The notes: a model not told the origin generated them from the letters alone. Numbered from the stretch's first letter, positions 16,704 to 26,257 are shown. The stretch: 64,000 nt of DNA from Lachnospiraceae bacterium (GCA_021770345.1 JAETRD010000007.1:1-64000), one strand, 5' to 3'. Made by a program: numbers and translations.

Positions 16704-16756
16704 TGACGGGAGCATACATGTATGCCCTTGCCAGTCAAAGGTTACATCATATGTAA
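16704..16756 (+). promoter_or_regulatory. Twin palindromes downstream of kinase, upstream of GH3 paralog 3
   Basis: A perfect 14-bp palindrome GCATACATGTATGC (16712-16725), flanked by TTGAC (16704-16708) and GTCAA (16734-16738), is followed by TTACAT-CAT-ATGTAA (16742-16756). They may be operator sites or 3' hairpins of the kinase transcript. Function is unproven. Confidence 0.4.
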
Positions 16757-16758
16757 GG

Positions 16759-16793
16759 AAAAGTCGTTTTCATGTAAGAGACGGCTTTTTTTA
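16759..16793 (+). terminator. Terminator after the two-component operon
   Basis: Arms 16759-16770 and 16778-16789 form a stem with three G-U pairs and a 7-base loop, followed by a long T-run to 16792. It lies about 65 bases before the start of the next GH3 gene, which therefore needs its own promoter. Confidence 0.8.
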
Positions 16794-16856
16794 ATTGCGT
16801 ATGGTATTTATAAAATGTCAGAAGTCCAAAAAGAAAAGAGAAAAGGAGAGAAAATT

Positions 16857-19679
16857 ATGGCGAGAACGATAATTCTTTTGACAGCTGTTCTTATGACAGG
16901 TCTGACCGCAGCGTTTTTTGTTTTTTCTTTTATAAAAAGAAAAACGATTGGGACAGACAGTAAACTGCGAAAAGCGGGGCGGGTGATTTTAAGTCTGCTG
17001 CTGGTTGTGACATGCGCGGCAAATTTTGTCGCATTGCAGTTTACAAATGTTATTACGCAGTACTTTGCGACGATCAGCCTGGATGACCCGGATATTCAGG
17101 AAGTGAGAAAGAACAGTACGGAGACGGCCAAAAAGCTTGCGGATGAAGGGTTTGTCCTGCTGAAAAATGAAAATCAGGTACTGCCGCTTGCAAACAAACA
17201 GGTCAACGTATTCGGCTACAGCTCCATCGACATTAATTTCGGCGGAACGGGCTCGGGTTCCGGAAGCGACGAATACAATGTCGGATTTTATGAAGGGCTG
17301 AAAAATGCGGGAATTGAAGTGAATGAGGAACTGAAATCGTTTTATGACAGCGCCTACACGGAAAAGCAGAAGACAAATGTGATGGCTATGATAGGCGGAG
17401 ACTACAATTCCTATGAGCCGTCTGTGGAAGAATATTCGGATGAGCTGATTGGGAACGCGAAAGAATATTCCGATACCGCGGTGATTGTGCTGACGAGAAA
17501 CGGCGGCGAGGGAGGAGATCTCCCGCTTGATGCGGCAGGCTATGAGGGAGGTGCAGCAGGGGAACATTATCTGGAACTGAACAAAAACGAGCGCGATATG
17601 GTGGCTATGGTAGAAGCCAATTTTGAACATATCATCGTTGTGATTAATTCCAGCAATGCGATGGAGTTGGGATTTTTGGAGGACGACGCAATTGACGCGG
17701 CGCTGTGGATCGGAGGACCGGGCTGTGAGGGATGCGACAGTCTCGGAGAAATCCTTGCGGGGGAAGTAAACCCGTCCGGACGGCTTGCAGACACTTATGC
17801 GTATGACCTGACGGGCAATCCGTCTTATTATAACTTCGGACAGTTTCTCTATGAAAATACGGAAAACAAATATGCCCTGATTTTCGAGAACCCGTCCGTA
17901 TTTAATGGGGAACATTATGCGTATGTCGACTATGCGGAAGGAATTTATGTCGGATACCGCTATTATGAGACAAGATGGATTGACAACGAGACAAATGCGT
18001 GCGACGAAACCGCATATCGGCAGGCGGTTCAGTATCCGTTTGGCTACGGCCTCTCCTACACGGAATTCGAGCAGAAGATTTCTGATTTTTCCGATGACGG
18101 AACTGCGGTTACGGTGGATGTGACCGTGACGAATACCGGGAATGTGGCCGGAAAAGACGTCGTACAGCTGTATTATACTCCGCCGTATTACGTCGGAGAA
18201 ATCGAAAAAGCGTTTGTCAATCTTGCCGATTACGAGAAAACGGAACTTCTCGCGCCGGGAGAGTCGCAGACCGTAACGATTTCTTTCAGGTATGAAGATA
18301 TGGCGTCGTATGATTATCAGGATAACGAATGTTATGTGTTAGAGCACGGCGATTATGAGATTAAGCTGATGAAGAATGCGCATGACCTGATTGAAAGCCG
18401 CACGGTAACGGTCGCATCGGATATCGTCTACAATGATGCGAATGCGGGAGCGCGCCAGACGGACAAGACTGCCGCTGTCAATCAGTTTGACAATGTGTCA
18501 GATGGAAATGATGTGACTTATGTGTCAAGAGCAGACTGGGAAGGGACGCTGCCCACAGCGCGTCCGGCGAACAAAGACGCATCGGAGGCGGTGATACATG
18601 AAATCGAAAATCAGGGGCTGACGGACGCCCAGATGAGTGAAGAAGCCGAGGATATTGTCGTGAAAGACAACGGGCTTACGATAGCGGATGTCAAAGGCCT
18701 CGCCTATGACGATGCGACATGGGATGGATTGTTAGAGCAGCTTAGCGTGGACGACATGGTAAATCTGATTGCAAACGGCGGATATCAGACGGCGGCGATT
18801 GACAGTATCGGGAAAAATGCGACGTTGGATGAGGACGGGCCGCAGGGAATCAACAGCCTGATTTCCGGCGATGTCAAGGGCGTCGTATTCCCCTCCGAGG
18901 TCGTTGTCGCATCTACTTTTAACAAACGGCTGGCACAGGAAATGGGTCAGGCGCTTGGAGCGGAAGCCGCAGAGTACGGGATTGCCGGACTGTACGGCCC
19001 CGCAATGAACACGCACCGCTCCCCGTTTGGCGGAAGAAACTACGAATATTATTCGGAAGACGGCGTTCTTGCGGGAAAGACGGCGGCAGCTTTTGTGAGA
19101 GGGGCAAACGAGGCCGGGATTTACTGTTACATGAAGCACTTTGCATTAGACGAGCAGGAGACGGAGCGTCTGGATATCAGTATCTGGTGCAACGAGCAGG
19201 CGATGAGAGAACTGTACTTCAAGCCGTTTGAGCTTTGCGTCAAGGAAGGCGGCGTGACTGCGGCTATGGCGTCCGACAGCTTCATCGGAGCGACATGGGC
19301 GGGAGAGCGCGAGGAATTGATGAATACCGTACTCCGGGATGAGTGGGGATTCTGCGGAATGGTGATCACGGATTTTGTGACGTCGAACAGCAAGAACGCG
19401 GACCGGGCAATCCGGAGCGGTACGGATTTGAGCCTCACGACATTGGGGAACCTTTCGCCGTCCGCATTATCGACCGATACCAAAGCGGGCCGCCAGGCGT
19501 TGCGAACGGCTTCGCACAATATCCTTTACACCGTTGCGAACAGCAATGCGCAGGAGATTTCAGACGAGGCATTCCCGACATGGACATTGATGATTATGGC
19601 ATTGGATATCTTTCTGCTTGCGATGGCCGGGCTTGTCATGTTTTATAAAAAGAAGAATCCAATTGAAATTGTAAAATAG
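16857..19679 (+). CDS. Membrane-anchored, domain-permuted GH3 beta-glycosidase (paralog 3)
   Basis: A 940-residue member of the same permuted GH3 group. I use ATG 16857 (Shine-Dalgarno AAGGAGA, protein MARTIILLTAVLM) rather than the frame start at 16722, which would include terminator sequence. Two N-terminal membrane helices (about 2-24 and 45-65) enclose a basic loop KRKTIGTDSKLRK. The GH3 C-terminal domain follows (NVFGYSSIDINFGGTGSGSG; likely acid/base E218 in GGEGGDLP), then a fibronectin-III-like domain (YPFGYGLSYTEF) and the TIM barrel (TLDEDGPQGIN, NTHRSPFGGRNYEYYSED, KHFALDEQETER; likely nucleophile D839 in ITDFVT). A final helix (about 910-930) ends in a basic tail YKKKNP. Topology predicts an outward-facing enzyme tethered at both ends. 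It follows directly after the two-component genes in the same direction. Confidence 0.92.
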   Translation: MARTIILLTAVLMTGLTAAFFVFSFIKRKTIGTDSKLRKAGRVILSLLLVVTCAANFVALQFTNVITQYFATISLDDPDIQEVRKNSTETAKKLADEGFVLLKNENQVLPLANKQVNVFGYSSIDINFGGTGSGSGSDEYNVGFYEGLKNAGIEVNEELKSFYDSAYTEKQKTNVMAMIGGDYNSYEPSVEEYSDELIGNAKEYSDTAVIVLTRNGGEGGDLPLDAAGYEGGAAGEHYLELNKNERDMVAMVEANFEHIIVVINSSNAMELGFLEDDAIDAALWIGGPGCEGCDSLGEILAGEVNPSGRLADTYAYDLTGNPSYYNFGQFLYENTENKYALIFENPSVFNGEHYAYVDYAEGIYVGYRYYETRWIDNETNACDETAYRQAVQYPFGYGLSYTEFEQKISDFSDDGTAVTVDVTVTNTGNVAGKDVVQLYYTPPYYVGEIEKAFVNLADYEKTELLAPGESQTVTISFRYEDMASYDYQDNECYVLEHGDYEIKLMKNAHDLIESRTVTVASDIVYNDANAGARQTDKTAAVNQFDNVSDGNDVTYVSRADWEGTLPTARPANKDASEAVIHEIENQGLTDAQMSEEAEDIVVKDNGLTIADVKGLAYDDATWDGLLEQLSVDDMVNLIANGGYQTAAIDSIGKNATLDEDGPQGINSLISGDVKGVVFPSEVVVASTFNKRLAQEMGQALGAEAAEYGIAGLYGPAMNTHRSPFGGRNYEYYSEDGVLAGKTAAAFVRGANEAGIYCYMKHFALDEQETERLDISIWCNEQAMRELYFKPFELCVKEGGVTAAMASDSFIGATWAGEREELMNTVLRDEWGFCGMVITDFVTSNSKNADRAIRSGTDLSLTTLGNLSPSALSTDTKAGRQALRTASHNILYTVANSNAQEISDEAFPTWTLMIMALDIFLLAMAGLVMFYKKKNPIEIVK

Positions 19680-19691
19680 AATGTTTGCAAC

Positions 19692-19720
19692 TTGAAAAGC
19701 GGCGGCGTTTACGTTAGTAT
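19692..19720 (+). promoter_or_regulatory. Candidate promoter of the class A PBP gene
   Basis: TTGAAA (19692-19697) and TAGTAT (19715-19720) are 17 bases apart, about 80 bases before the ATG at 19801. The -10 is imperfect. Confidence 0.4.
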
Positions 19721-19800
19721 TAACAGACCGGATATGGTATCAAAAGGACGGAGTCAAAGAGACGGATGTCCGGTGGAAATACGGGAAACGGGGGAACGGG

Positions 19801-21969
19801 ATGACGAAAACGCCGAGACGCAGAAAAAAGAAAAAATATCGGGCGTTCTGGCTGTTTGTGAAAATACAGCTGGTACTGCTTTTGCTGGTGGCGGGAGCGG
19901 GCCTGTACTACACCTTCGGCGGTTACGGGGAGGAAGTGCGGGCCTTAAAGCGCGAGGCGGCGGCCGCCGTAAGAGCGTCGGATAAGGAGACCTTCCGGGA
20001 CAACCAGACCGGCATTGTGTACGCCGCGGACGGGAGTGTGATTTCGACATTAAAGGGTGCAAAGGAGTCGTACTATCTGACGCGGGAGGAGATTCCCGAA
20101 CAGGTGGTGCAGGCCATTGTCAGCATTGAGGATAAAAAGTTTTACCGCCACGGCGGTGTGGACTACCGGGCGATCGTGCGCGCGGTCCTGGCGATGATTG
20201 AGAACGGCAAGGTGACGCAGGGCGGCAGCACGATCACGATGCAGCTGGCGCGCAACCGCTTTCTCACGCAGGAGAAAACATGGCAGCGGAAAGTCGAGGA
20301 GATTTTTATCGCGTGGGATCTGGAGGAAAAGTATACAAAAGATGAGATTCTGGAATTTTATCTGAATAATATTTACTTCGGGAACGGCTATTACGGGATT
20401 TTGTCTGCGAGCCGCGGCTATTTCAACCGGGAGGTCGGAGAGCTCTCGCTGTCGCAGACGGCATTTCTGTGCGCGATTCCCAATAATCCGACGCTGTATG
20501 ACCCGCTTACGAATATGGAACACACACTGGCGCGCCGGGACAGGATTCTTTTAAATATGAAGGAAGACGGAATTATTTCGGAGAGGGCGTACAAGGAGGC
20601 CGCGGCGGAGCAGATATGGCTGCAGAGACCGCCCGGGCACGAGAAAAACGATTATGTCGAGACATACGCTTACTACTGCGCGACAAGGGCGCTGATGGAG
20701 GGGGCCGGCTTTGTCTTTCAGACGGAGTTTGAGACGAAGGAGAAGGAGGCCGCTTACCGGGAGGCCTACGAGGAGCTTTACGCATCGTGCCAGAAGGATC
20801 TGTACACGAAAGGATACCGCATTTACACCTCGTTGGACCTGCGGATGCAGGAACAGCTGCAGGCTGCGGTAAGCGACACGTTAGGGGGCTATGAGGAAGT
20901 CAATGAGGAGGGAATCTATGCGCTGCAGGCGTCGGCGGTCTGTATTGACAACGAGAGTGGTTATGTAAAGGCGATTGTCGGCGGAAGGCTGCAGGAATAC
21001 AACGGCTATACGCTCAATCGGGCCTACCAGAGTTACCGGCAGCCCGGCAGCGCGATCAAGCCGCTGATCGTCTATGCGCCGGCTTTTGAGCGGGGCTATA
21101 CGCCCGACAGCATCGTGACGGACGAGGAGATACCGGACGGGCCGAAAAACGCCAACGGCAGGTATCAGGGTGAAATGACGCTCCGCAAGGCGGCGGAGGA
21201 TTCCGTCAACACGGTCGCGTGGAGGCTGTTCGAGGAGATATCCCCGGCACGGGGGCTCTCGTATCTGGCGGAGATGAACTTTTCAAAGCTCGACGCGGAA
21301 GATTACAGACAGACCTCCGCGCTCGGCGGATTTACAAACGGCGTGTCGGCGCTCGAGATGACGGCGGGGTATGCGGCGCTCGAAAACGACGGCGTATACC
21401 GCAGGCCGACCTGCGTCGTGAAAATCGAGGACGCGGACGGGAATCTGATCTGCGAGCCAAACCGGACAGAGAAGTCCGTTTACCGAAAAAATGCCGCGCG
21501 GATGACAACGGATGTGCTGACCGGTGTGTTCACCCGGGGAACCGCGCGCGGACTCGGACTGTCGCAGATGCCCTGCGCCGGAAAGACGGGAACTACAAAT
21601 GACCAGAAGGATGGGTGGTTTGTGGGCTATACCAGATACTATACGACGGGCGTGTGGGTGGGATACGATATGCCGCGCGGAATGGATGCGCTGATGGGGA
21701 ATACCTACCCGGGGAAAATCTGGCAGACCTATATGGAAGAGATACATAAAGGACTCGAACCGCTGGCATTTTTGCCGGCCGCGCAGCTGTCGGAGGAATA
21801 TCGGGAGAGGCAGCGCGAGGCAAAGGAGGCCGCGGAGCGCGAGAACCGGGAGGAAGCGGAACCGGAAGCCGCAGAGCCGGAACATGCCGCGGAACCGGAA
21901 GCAGGAGAGCCGGAAGTCGCAGAGCCGGAAGCCGCAGAAACGCCCGCGGGAGACGGCGGAACGGATTGA
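19801..21969 (+). CDS. Class A penicillin-binding protein (bifunctional transglycosylase/transpeptidase)
   Basis: A 722-residue cell-wall synthase. A short basic cytoplasmic tail (TPRRRKKKKYR) and one membrane anchor (about 16-37) lead to the GT51 glycosyltransferase domain (about 60-240) with catalytic E110 in SIEDKKFYRHGG and the motif QGGSTITMQLARN. The transpeptidase domain (about 340-640) has S417-x-x-K420 in PGSAIKPL, SVN in DSVNTVAW, and K595-T-G in GKTGTTND. The protein polymerises and cross-links peptidoglycan outside the membrane. The last 60 residues are a low-complexity tail with repeated AEPE units, probably disordered. The length is usual for PBP1A/PBP2c types. Followed by the glucokinase gene after about 60 bases. 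Confidence 0.95.
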   Translation: MTKTPRRRKKKKYRAFWLFVKIQLVLLLLVAGAGLYYTFGGYGEEVRALKREAAAAVRASDKETFRDNQTGIVYAADGSVISTLKGAKESYYLTREEIPEQVVQAIVSIEDKKFYRHGGVDYRAIVRAVLAMIENGKVTQGGSTITMQLARNRFLTQEKTWQRKVEEIFIAWDLEEKYTKDEILEFYLNNIYFGNGYYGILSASRGYFNREVGELSLSQTAFLCAIPNNPTLYDPLTNMEHTLARRDRILLNMKEDGIISERAYKEAAAEQIWLQRPPGHEKNDYVETYAYYCATRALMEGAGFVFQTEFETKEKEAAYREAYEELYASCQKDLYTKGYRIYTSLDLRMQEQLQAAVSDTLGGYEEVNEEGIYALQASAVCIDNESGYVKAIVGGRLQEYNGYTLNRAYQSYRQPGSAIKPLIVYAPAFERGYTPDSIVTDEEIPDGPKNANGRYQGEMTLRKAAEDSVNTVAWRLFEEISPARGLSYLAEMNFSKLDAEDYRQTSALGGFTNGVSALEMTAGYAALENDGVYRRPTCVVKIEDADGNLICEPNRTEKSVYRKNAARMTTDVLTGVFTRGTARGLGLSQMPCAGKTGTTNDQKDGWFVGYTRYYTTGVWVGYDMPRGMDALMGNTYPGKIWQTYMEEIHKGLEPLAFLPAAQLSEEYRERQREAKEAAERENREEAEPEAAEPEHAAEPEAGEPEVAEPEAAETPAGDGGTD

Positions 21970-22030
21970 CAGATTCGTGCGGAGACGGTATCATAAATGT
22001 AGTATTTTTAGTGCGGAAGGAGAAAAAGTT

Positions 22031-22969
22031 ATGAAAAAATATGCATTTGGCGTGGATATCGGCGGAACGACATGTAAAATCGGTTTTTTTGACACGAGCG
22101 GCGTGCTGCTCGACAAATGGGAGATTAAGACCGACACCGAAAACAACGGCGAACGCATTCTCTCCGATGTGGCGCAGGCGGTTGACAATAAGCTGGCGCA
22201 GGAGGGGATCAGCAAGGACGACGTGCAGGGAATCGGCATCGGTGTGCCGGGACCGGTGCGGACGAGCGGTATCGTGACGCGCTGCGTAAATCTTGGATGG
22301 GGTGTTGTGAATGTGGCCGAGGAGCTTGGAAATCTGACCGGCCTTACGATCAAAGTCGGAAATGACGCAAATGTGGCGGCGCTCGGCGAGATGTGGCAGG
22401 GCGGAGCAAAGGGCAGCAGGGACGTTGTCATGGTGACGCTCGGCACCGGCGTCGGCGGCGGTATCATTATTGACGGAAAGGTTGTGGCCGGATTTGACGG
22501 TGCCGGCGGAGAGATCGGTCATATCACGGTGAACAATGACGAGATTGAAGCCTGCAACTGCGGACAGTACGGCTGTCTGGAGCAGTATACCTCGGCTACG
22601 GGGATTGTGCGGGTGGCAAAGCGGAAGTTGGATAAGACTTCGGACGATACGGTGCTCAGAGGCATTGAGAACCTGACGGCGAAAGACGTCTTTGATGCGG
22701 CGAAAGACGGAGACGATGTGGCGCTCGGACTTGTGGACGAAGTCTGCCAGATTCTCGGGGCGGCGCTTTCCAATATTGCGTGTGTGGTAAACCCGGAAAT
22801 TATTGTGATCGGAGGCGGTGTGTCGAAAGCGGGTCAGATTTTGATTGACACGATTCAGAAACATTTCATAGAGAGCGCGTTCCATGTGTGCCGCGATACA
22901 AAGTTTGTGTCGGCGGGTCTCGGGAACGATGCGGGCATGTACGGCGGCGTACAGATGCTTCTGGAGTAG
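22031..22969 (+). CDS. glcK: ROK-family glucokinase
   Basis: A 312-residue cytoplasmic sugar kinase that uses ATP to phosphorylate glucose released from beta-glucosides, feeding glycolysis. It opens with the phosphate-binding motif AFGVDIGGTTCKIGFF, has the ROK signature around GTGVGGGIIIDGKV, the catalytic DAN motif VGNDANVAALGE, and the zinc-binding CNCGQYGCLEQY. I chose ATG 22031, preceded by AAGGAG, over the upstream frame start that only extends into the PBP gene. The location near GH3 enzymes suits a role in using their products, though this kinase is also a general housekeeping enzyme. Substrate could be another hexose such as N-acetylmannosamine, but the length and motifs match Firmicutes GlcK. 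Confidence 0.88.
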   Translation: MKKYAFGVDIGGTTCKIGFFDTSGVLLDKWEIKTDTENNGERILSDVAQAVDNKLAQEGISKDDVQGIGIGVPGPVRTSGIVTRCVNLGWGVVNVAEELGNLTGLTIKVGNDANVAALGEMWQGGAKGSRDVVMVTLGTGVGGGIIIDGKVVAGFDGAGGEIGHITVNNDEIEACNCGQYGCLEQYTSATGIVRVAKRKLDKTSDDTVLRGIENLTAKDVFDAAKDGDDVALGLVDEVCQILGAALSNIACVVNPEIIVIGGGVSKAGQILIDTIQKHFIESAFHVCRDTKFVSAGLGNDAGMYGGVQMLLE

Positions 22970-22976
22970 ATAAGCG

Positions 22977-24518
22977 ATGCGTACGGAACAGAAATCAAGT
23001 GTGAAGAACAGCATCGGCAGACTGATCTTTGTCGGATTGTCAGTCCTGCTGCAGGTTGCATGGATTGTGGTGCTGTTCGTCCGCCTGAATGAATACTCTG
23101 AGCTTATCAACTTATTGACCGCCCTTATCGCGGCGGCCGTGGTTCTGCGCATTTATGTCAGGAGCGAGAACACGGCGTTTAAGCTGTCATGGATCATTCT
23201 GATTTTACTGTCCCCGCTGATGGGGCTGTGTATTTATGCGTTGTTTGGGCACAAGGATGCAAACAGGGGGATGCGGAGGCGGTTTGAGACGATTGACGCG
23301 AAGCTGCTCCCGGAGATTTTGCAGGACAAAGCGGTGATGGAACGGCTCGAGGAGAAGAATTTTTATTTTGCAAATCAGAGTCGTTACCTGTATGACTATG
23401 GAAAATATCCGGTCTACCGCAATACGGACGTGACTTTTTATGCGGAGGCGTCGGACGGATTTGAGGCGCAGCTGAGGGAATTGCAGAAGGCGGAACACTT
23501 CATCTTTATGGAGTATCATGCGATCGAGGAGGCGGAGGCATTCGCACGGCTCAAAGCGGTGCTCGCGGAGCGGGCGGCTGCCGGGGTGGAGGTGCGGCTG
23601 CTGTATGATGATGTCGGCAGTATCGGATTTATCGATCCGGGCTTTATCGGGCGCATGAAAGAAGTGGGCGTGGAATGCCGCGTGTTTAATCTGGTGCTCC
23701 CGTTCCTCAATATTTTCATGAATAACAGAGATCACCGCAAGATTACCGTGATTGACGGAAAGGTCGGTTTTACCGGAGGCTACAATCTGGCGGACGAGTA
23801 TTTTAATATCACGCATCCTTACGGTTACTGGAAGGACACGGGGGTGCGGCTTGAGGGAGATGCGGTAAAGAGTCTTACGGTCATGTTCCTTGAGATGTGG
23901 AATGCGATAGGTAAGACAGATGCGGATGTCTCCGGGTATCTGCCGGCGTATGAGGGAACGGTCAGGGGGAGCGGTTTTGTTCAACCGTATGCGGACAGCC
24001 CGCTCGACAACGAATACGTCGGGGAAAACGTATACCTGAATCTCATAAAAAATGCGGCGCATCGTCTGTATATCGCGACGCCGTATCTGATTATCAGCGA
24101 TGATATGGCGCGGGAACTGTGTATGGCGGCCAGGCGCGGGGTGGATGTGCGGATCGTGACGCCGGGGATTCCGGACAAAAAGCTGATTTATAAGATTACG
24201 CGTTCCTATTACGCGGGACTGGTGCAGGGAGGCGTGCGGATCTATGAGTACACACCCGGGTTTATCCACCAGAAACAGGTGCTGTGTGACGATTGCGCGG
24301 CTGCGGTCGGGACGATTAATTTCGATTACCGCAGCCTGTATCACCACTTTGAAAACGGGGTGCTGATGTTTGACTGTGATGCGATACGGGATATCAGGAA
24401 AGATTTTAAACAGATATTTGCAGTGTCGCGGGAAGTGACCGGAGAGTATCGGGAAGGACGGAGCGCGGTTCTGCGGTTGACGCAGTGCCTGCTGCGGCTG
24501 TTTGCACCGCTGCTGTAG
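22977..24518 (+). CDS. cls: Cardiolipin synthase
   Basis: A 513-residue membrane enzyme that joins two phosphatidylglycerol molecules to make cardiolipin. Two N-terminal hydrophobic segments (about 12-35 and 62-85) anchor it. Both phospholipase D motifs are present: HRKITVIDGKVGFTGGYNLAD near residues 248-268, and IHQKQVLCDDCAAAVGTINFD near 428-448. The C-terminus ends in the usual hydrophobic FAPLL. It starts only 7 bases after the glucokinase stop, so the two genes are probably co-transcribed. A strong terminator follows at 24552-24586. Confidence 0.94.
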   Translation: MRTEQKSSVKNSIGRLIFVGLSVLLQVAWIVVLFVRLNEYSELINLLTALIAAAVVLRIYVRSENTAFKLSWIILILLSPLMGLCIYALFGHKDANRGMRRRFETIDAKLLPEILQDKAVMERLEEKNFYFANQSRYLYDYGKYPVYRNTDVTFYAEASDGFEAQLRELQKAEHFIFMEYHAIEEAEAFARLKAVLAERAAAGVEVRLLYDDVGSIGFIDPGFIGRMKEVGVECRVFNLVLPFLNIFMNNRDHRKITVIDGKVGFTGGYNLADEYFNITHPYGYWKDTGVRLEGDAVKSLTVMFLEMWNAIGKTDADVSGYLPAYEGTVRGSGFVQPYADSPLDNEYVGENVYLNLIKNAAHRLYIATPYLIISDDMARELCMAARRGVDVRIVTPGIPDKKLIYKITRSYYAGLVQGGVRIYEYTPGFIHQKQVLCDDCAAAVGTINFDYRSLYHHFENGVLMFDCDAIRDIRKDFKQIFAVSREVTGEYREGRSAVLRLTQCLLRLFAPLL

Positions 24519-24551
24519 AAAGGATTGTTCACGGCGTTGCGCCGTAAAGTG

Positions 24552-24587
24552 AAAAGAGGAGGTGCGGTGATCGCCCTCCTCTTTTTG
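24552..24587. terminator. Bidirectional terminator between cls and amidohydrolase
   Basis: A perfect 11-bp stem pairs 24552-24562 (AAAAGAGGAGG) with 24575-24585, with T-rich sequence on both strands. It serves the converging cls (plus) and amidohydrolase (minus) genes. Confidence 0.85.
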
Positions 24588-24628
24588 AGTACAGGTGCAG
24601 CCGCTTTTGCGTGCCGCCCTTATGCTTG

Positions 24629-26257
24629 TTATGCGGTGTAGATCGTCTTGCCTTCCTTGATGGTCTCTAATACCGGAATATCTTTAATCTTATCCGATGC
24701 GACGGTGAGCGGGTTTTCTCCGAGAATCACAAGGTCCGCAATTTTGCCTTCGGTGATGCTGCCCTTCTTATCCTCCTCAAAAATCTGATATGCACCGTTG
24801 ATGGTCACACCCCTTAACGCCTCTTCTACGGTCAGCCGCTGGTCGGCGCCGAGCAGGCGGCCGCCTTTCGTGATACGGTTTACCGCGTTGTGCACGGCAA
24901 AGAGCGCATTCGGATTTACGACCGGAGAATCCTGATGCATCGTATAGTTCATGCCGCGGTTGATCGTGGAGCGGATCGGGCTGATGCGCTCTGCGCGCTC
25001 CGGGCCGAGCACGGACTCATAATGCCAGTCGCCCCAGTAATATACATGATCAAGGAAATAGGTGGGAATCATGCCGATTTCTTTCATGCGGTCAAGCTGA
25101 TCCTCACGAACCGTCTGCGCGTGCACCATAACAGGACGCAGATCTTCATGGATTCCGGTTTCCTCAATTGCCTGTGTGTAGCAGCGAATCAGCTGTTCGC
25201 AGGCGGCATCGCCGTTGCAGTGAACGTTCATCTGCCATTTGTTTTCAAGGCAGGTCTTTGCAGCCGCAACGACATCCTCATCTTTGAAAATCTGGAAGCC
25301 GTTGTAATCGGCGTCTTTTCCTTCGGGAGCCACATGATACGGCTTTGACAGCCAGGCCGTCTTTGCCTGCGGAGAGCCGTCTAAAAACATCTTGTAAGCG
25401 CCCATTCTGACATGGTTTTCATACGGGCCGACTTTCTGTCCCTTCACAAGGAGCTCGTCTGCAACCTGCGGCGCAACAAGCCCGAGTACATCGATATTGA
25501 TCGCACCCATCTTTCCGGCTGCCGTAAGAAGCTGGTATTCGTTCTTAGTCACACGGCCGTCCTGGCAGGAGGTAATTCCGAAGGAAGAATAGAGCGAGCA
25601 GGCCTTTTTGAGGGAGGCGAGTACTTTCTCAAACGCAGGAGGCGCCATCTTTGCCTGTATCTCCGGGGCGAGGTATGCGTTTTCGGTGATAAGGCCGTTC
25701 GGCTCTCCATTCTCAAAACACTCTACGGTTCCGCCGTCCGGTACGGTATAATCGCCGCAGTAGCCTAACAGTTCCATCGCCTTGCTGTTTAAAACGGCGC
25801 AGTGGCCGGATGCATGCGTGCAGGAAATCGGAATCTCGGTTGAGATGGTATCAAGGTCATATTTTGTGATGTGTTTGCCGTCCGGGAACGCAGAGGGGTC
25901 ATATCCCATGCCCATCAGCCACTCGCCGTTGCTGAAATCACCCGCGTCGAACCCTTTTTTGAATTCTGCGAGAAGCTCTTCCTTTGTATTGCAGTTTCCG
26001 GTCGGAGACGGGTTTGCATTTACCATGAGCAGGTTGTACGCAACTGCTGTCAGGTGGGAATGCGGGTCGATAAAACCGGGCATGAGCGTCTTGCCGGACA
26101 GATCCCGCAGCTCGGTCGCATCGTCTTTTAAGGCGAGAATTTCTTCGTTAGAGCCGACCTTTGCGATTTTGCCGTCCTCCACGAGAATTGCTTCTGCGGT
26201 TTTTCTGCTGTCGTCCATTGTGACGACCTGTGCGTTGTGAAAAATGATTCTTTCCAA
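24629..26257 (-). CDS. YtcJ-like metal-dependent amidohydrolase
   Basis: A 542-residue member of the amidohydrolase superfamily (Amidohydro_3/YtcJ group). Residues 1-60 form the beta-sandwich that packs on the barrel (IIFHNAQVVTMDDSRKTAEA), followed by the metal motif HSH in FIDPHSHLTAV, further His/Asp ligands in MNVHCNGDAACEQLI and MVHAQTVREDQL, and the closing Asp region MHQDSPVVNPNAL. Such enzymes hydrolyse amide or formamide bonds of small molecules; the true substrate of this group is mostly unknown. The start is a TTG at 26257 with AGGAGG upstream. It lies 42 bases downstream of the amino-acid symporter gene in the same direction, so a pathway of uptake and hydrolysis of an amino-acid derivative is plausible. 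Confidence 0.88.
   Translation of the reverse strand: MERIIFHNAQVVTMDDSRKTAEAILVEDGKIAKVGSNEEILALKDDATELRDLSGKTLMPGFIDPHSHLTAVAYNLLMVNANPSPTGNCNTKEELLAEFKKGFDAGDFSNGEWLMGMGYDPSAFPDGKHITKYDLDTISTEIPISCTHASGHCAVLNSKAMELLGYCGDYTVPDGGTVECFENGEPNGLITENAYLAPEIQAKMAPPAFEKVLASLKKACSLYSSFGITSCQDGRVTKNEYQLLTAAGKMGAINIDVLGLVAPQVADELLVKGQKVGPYENHVRMGAYKMFLDGSPQAKTAWLSKPYHVAPEGKDADYNGFQIFKDEDVVAAAKTCLENKWQMNVHCNGDAACEQLIRCYTQAIEETGIHEDLRPVMVHAQTVREDQLDRMKEIGMIPTYFLDHVYYWGDWHYESVLGPERAERISPIRSTINRGMNYTMHQDSPVVNPNALFAVHNAVNRITKGGRLLGADQRLTVEEALRGVTINGAYQIFEEDKKGSITEGKIADLVILGENPLTVASDKIKDIPVLETIKEGKTIYTA

Noticed and set aside
16722-16856. N-terminal extension of GH3 paralog 3
   Set aside because: It would translate through the two-component terminator; ATG 16857 has a good Shine-Dalgarno and starts at the membrane helix.
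21593-23152. 519-residue open frame on the minus strand
   Set aside because: It is a shadow of the PBP, glucokinase and cls genes on the plus strand, with no ribosome site and biased composition (many Arg/His/Pro) typical of antisense frames.
23205-24347. 380-residue minus-strand open frame opposite cls
   Set aside because: Antisense of cardiolipin synthase with no recognisable domain.
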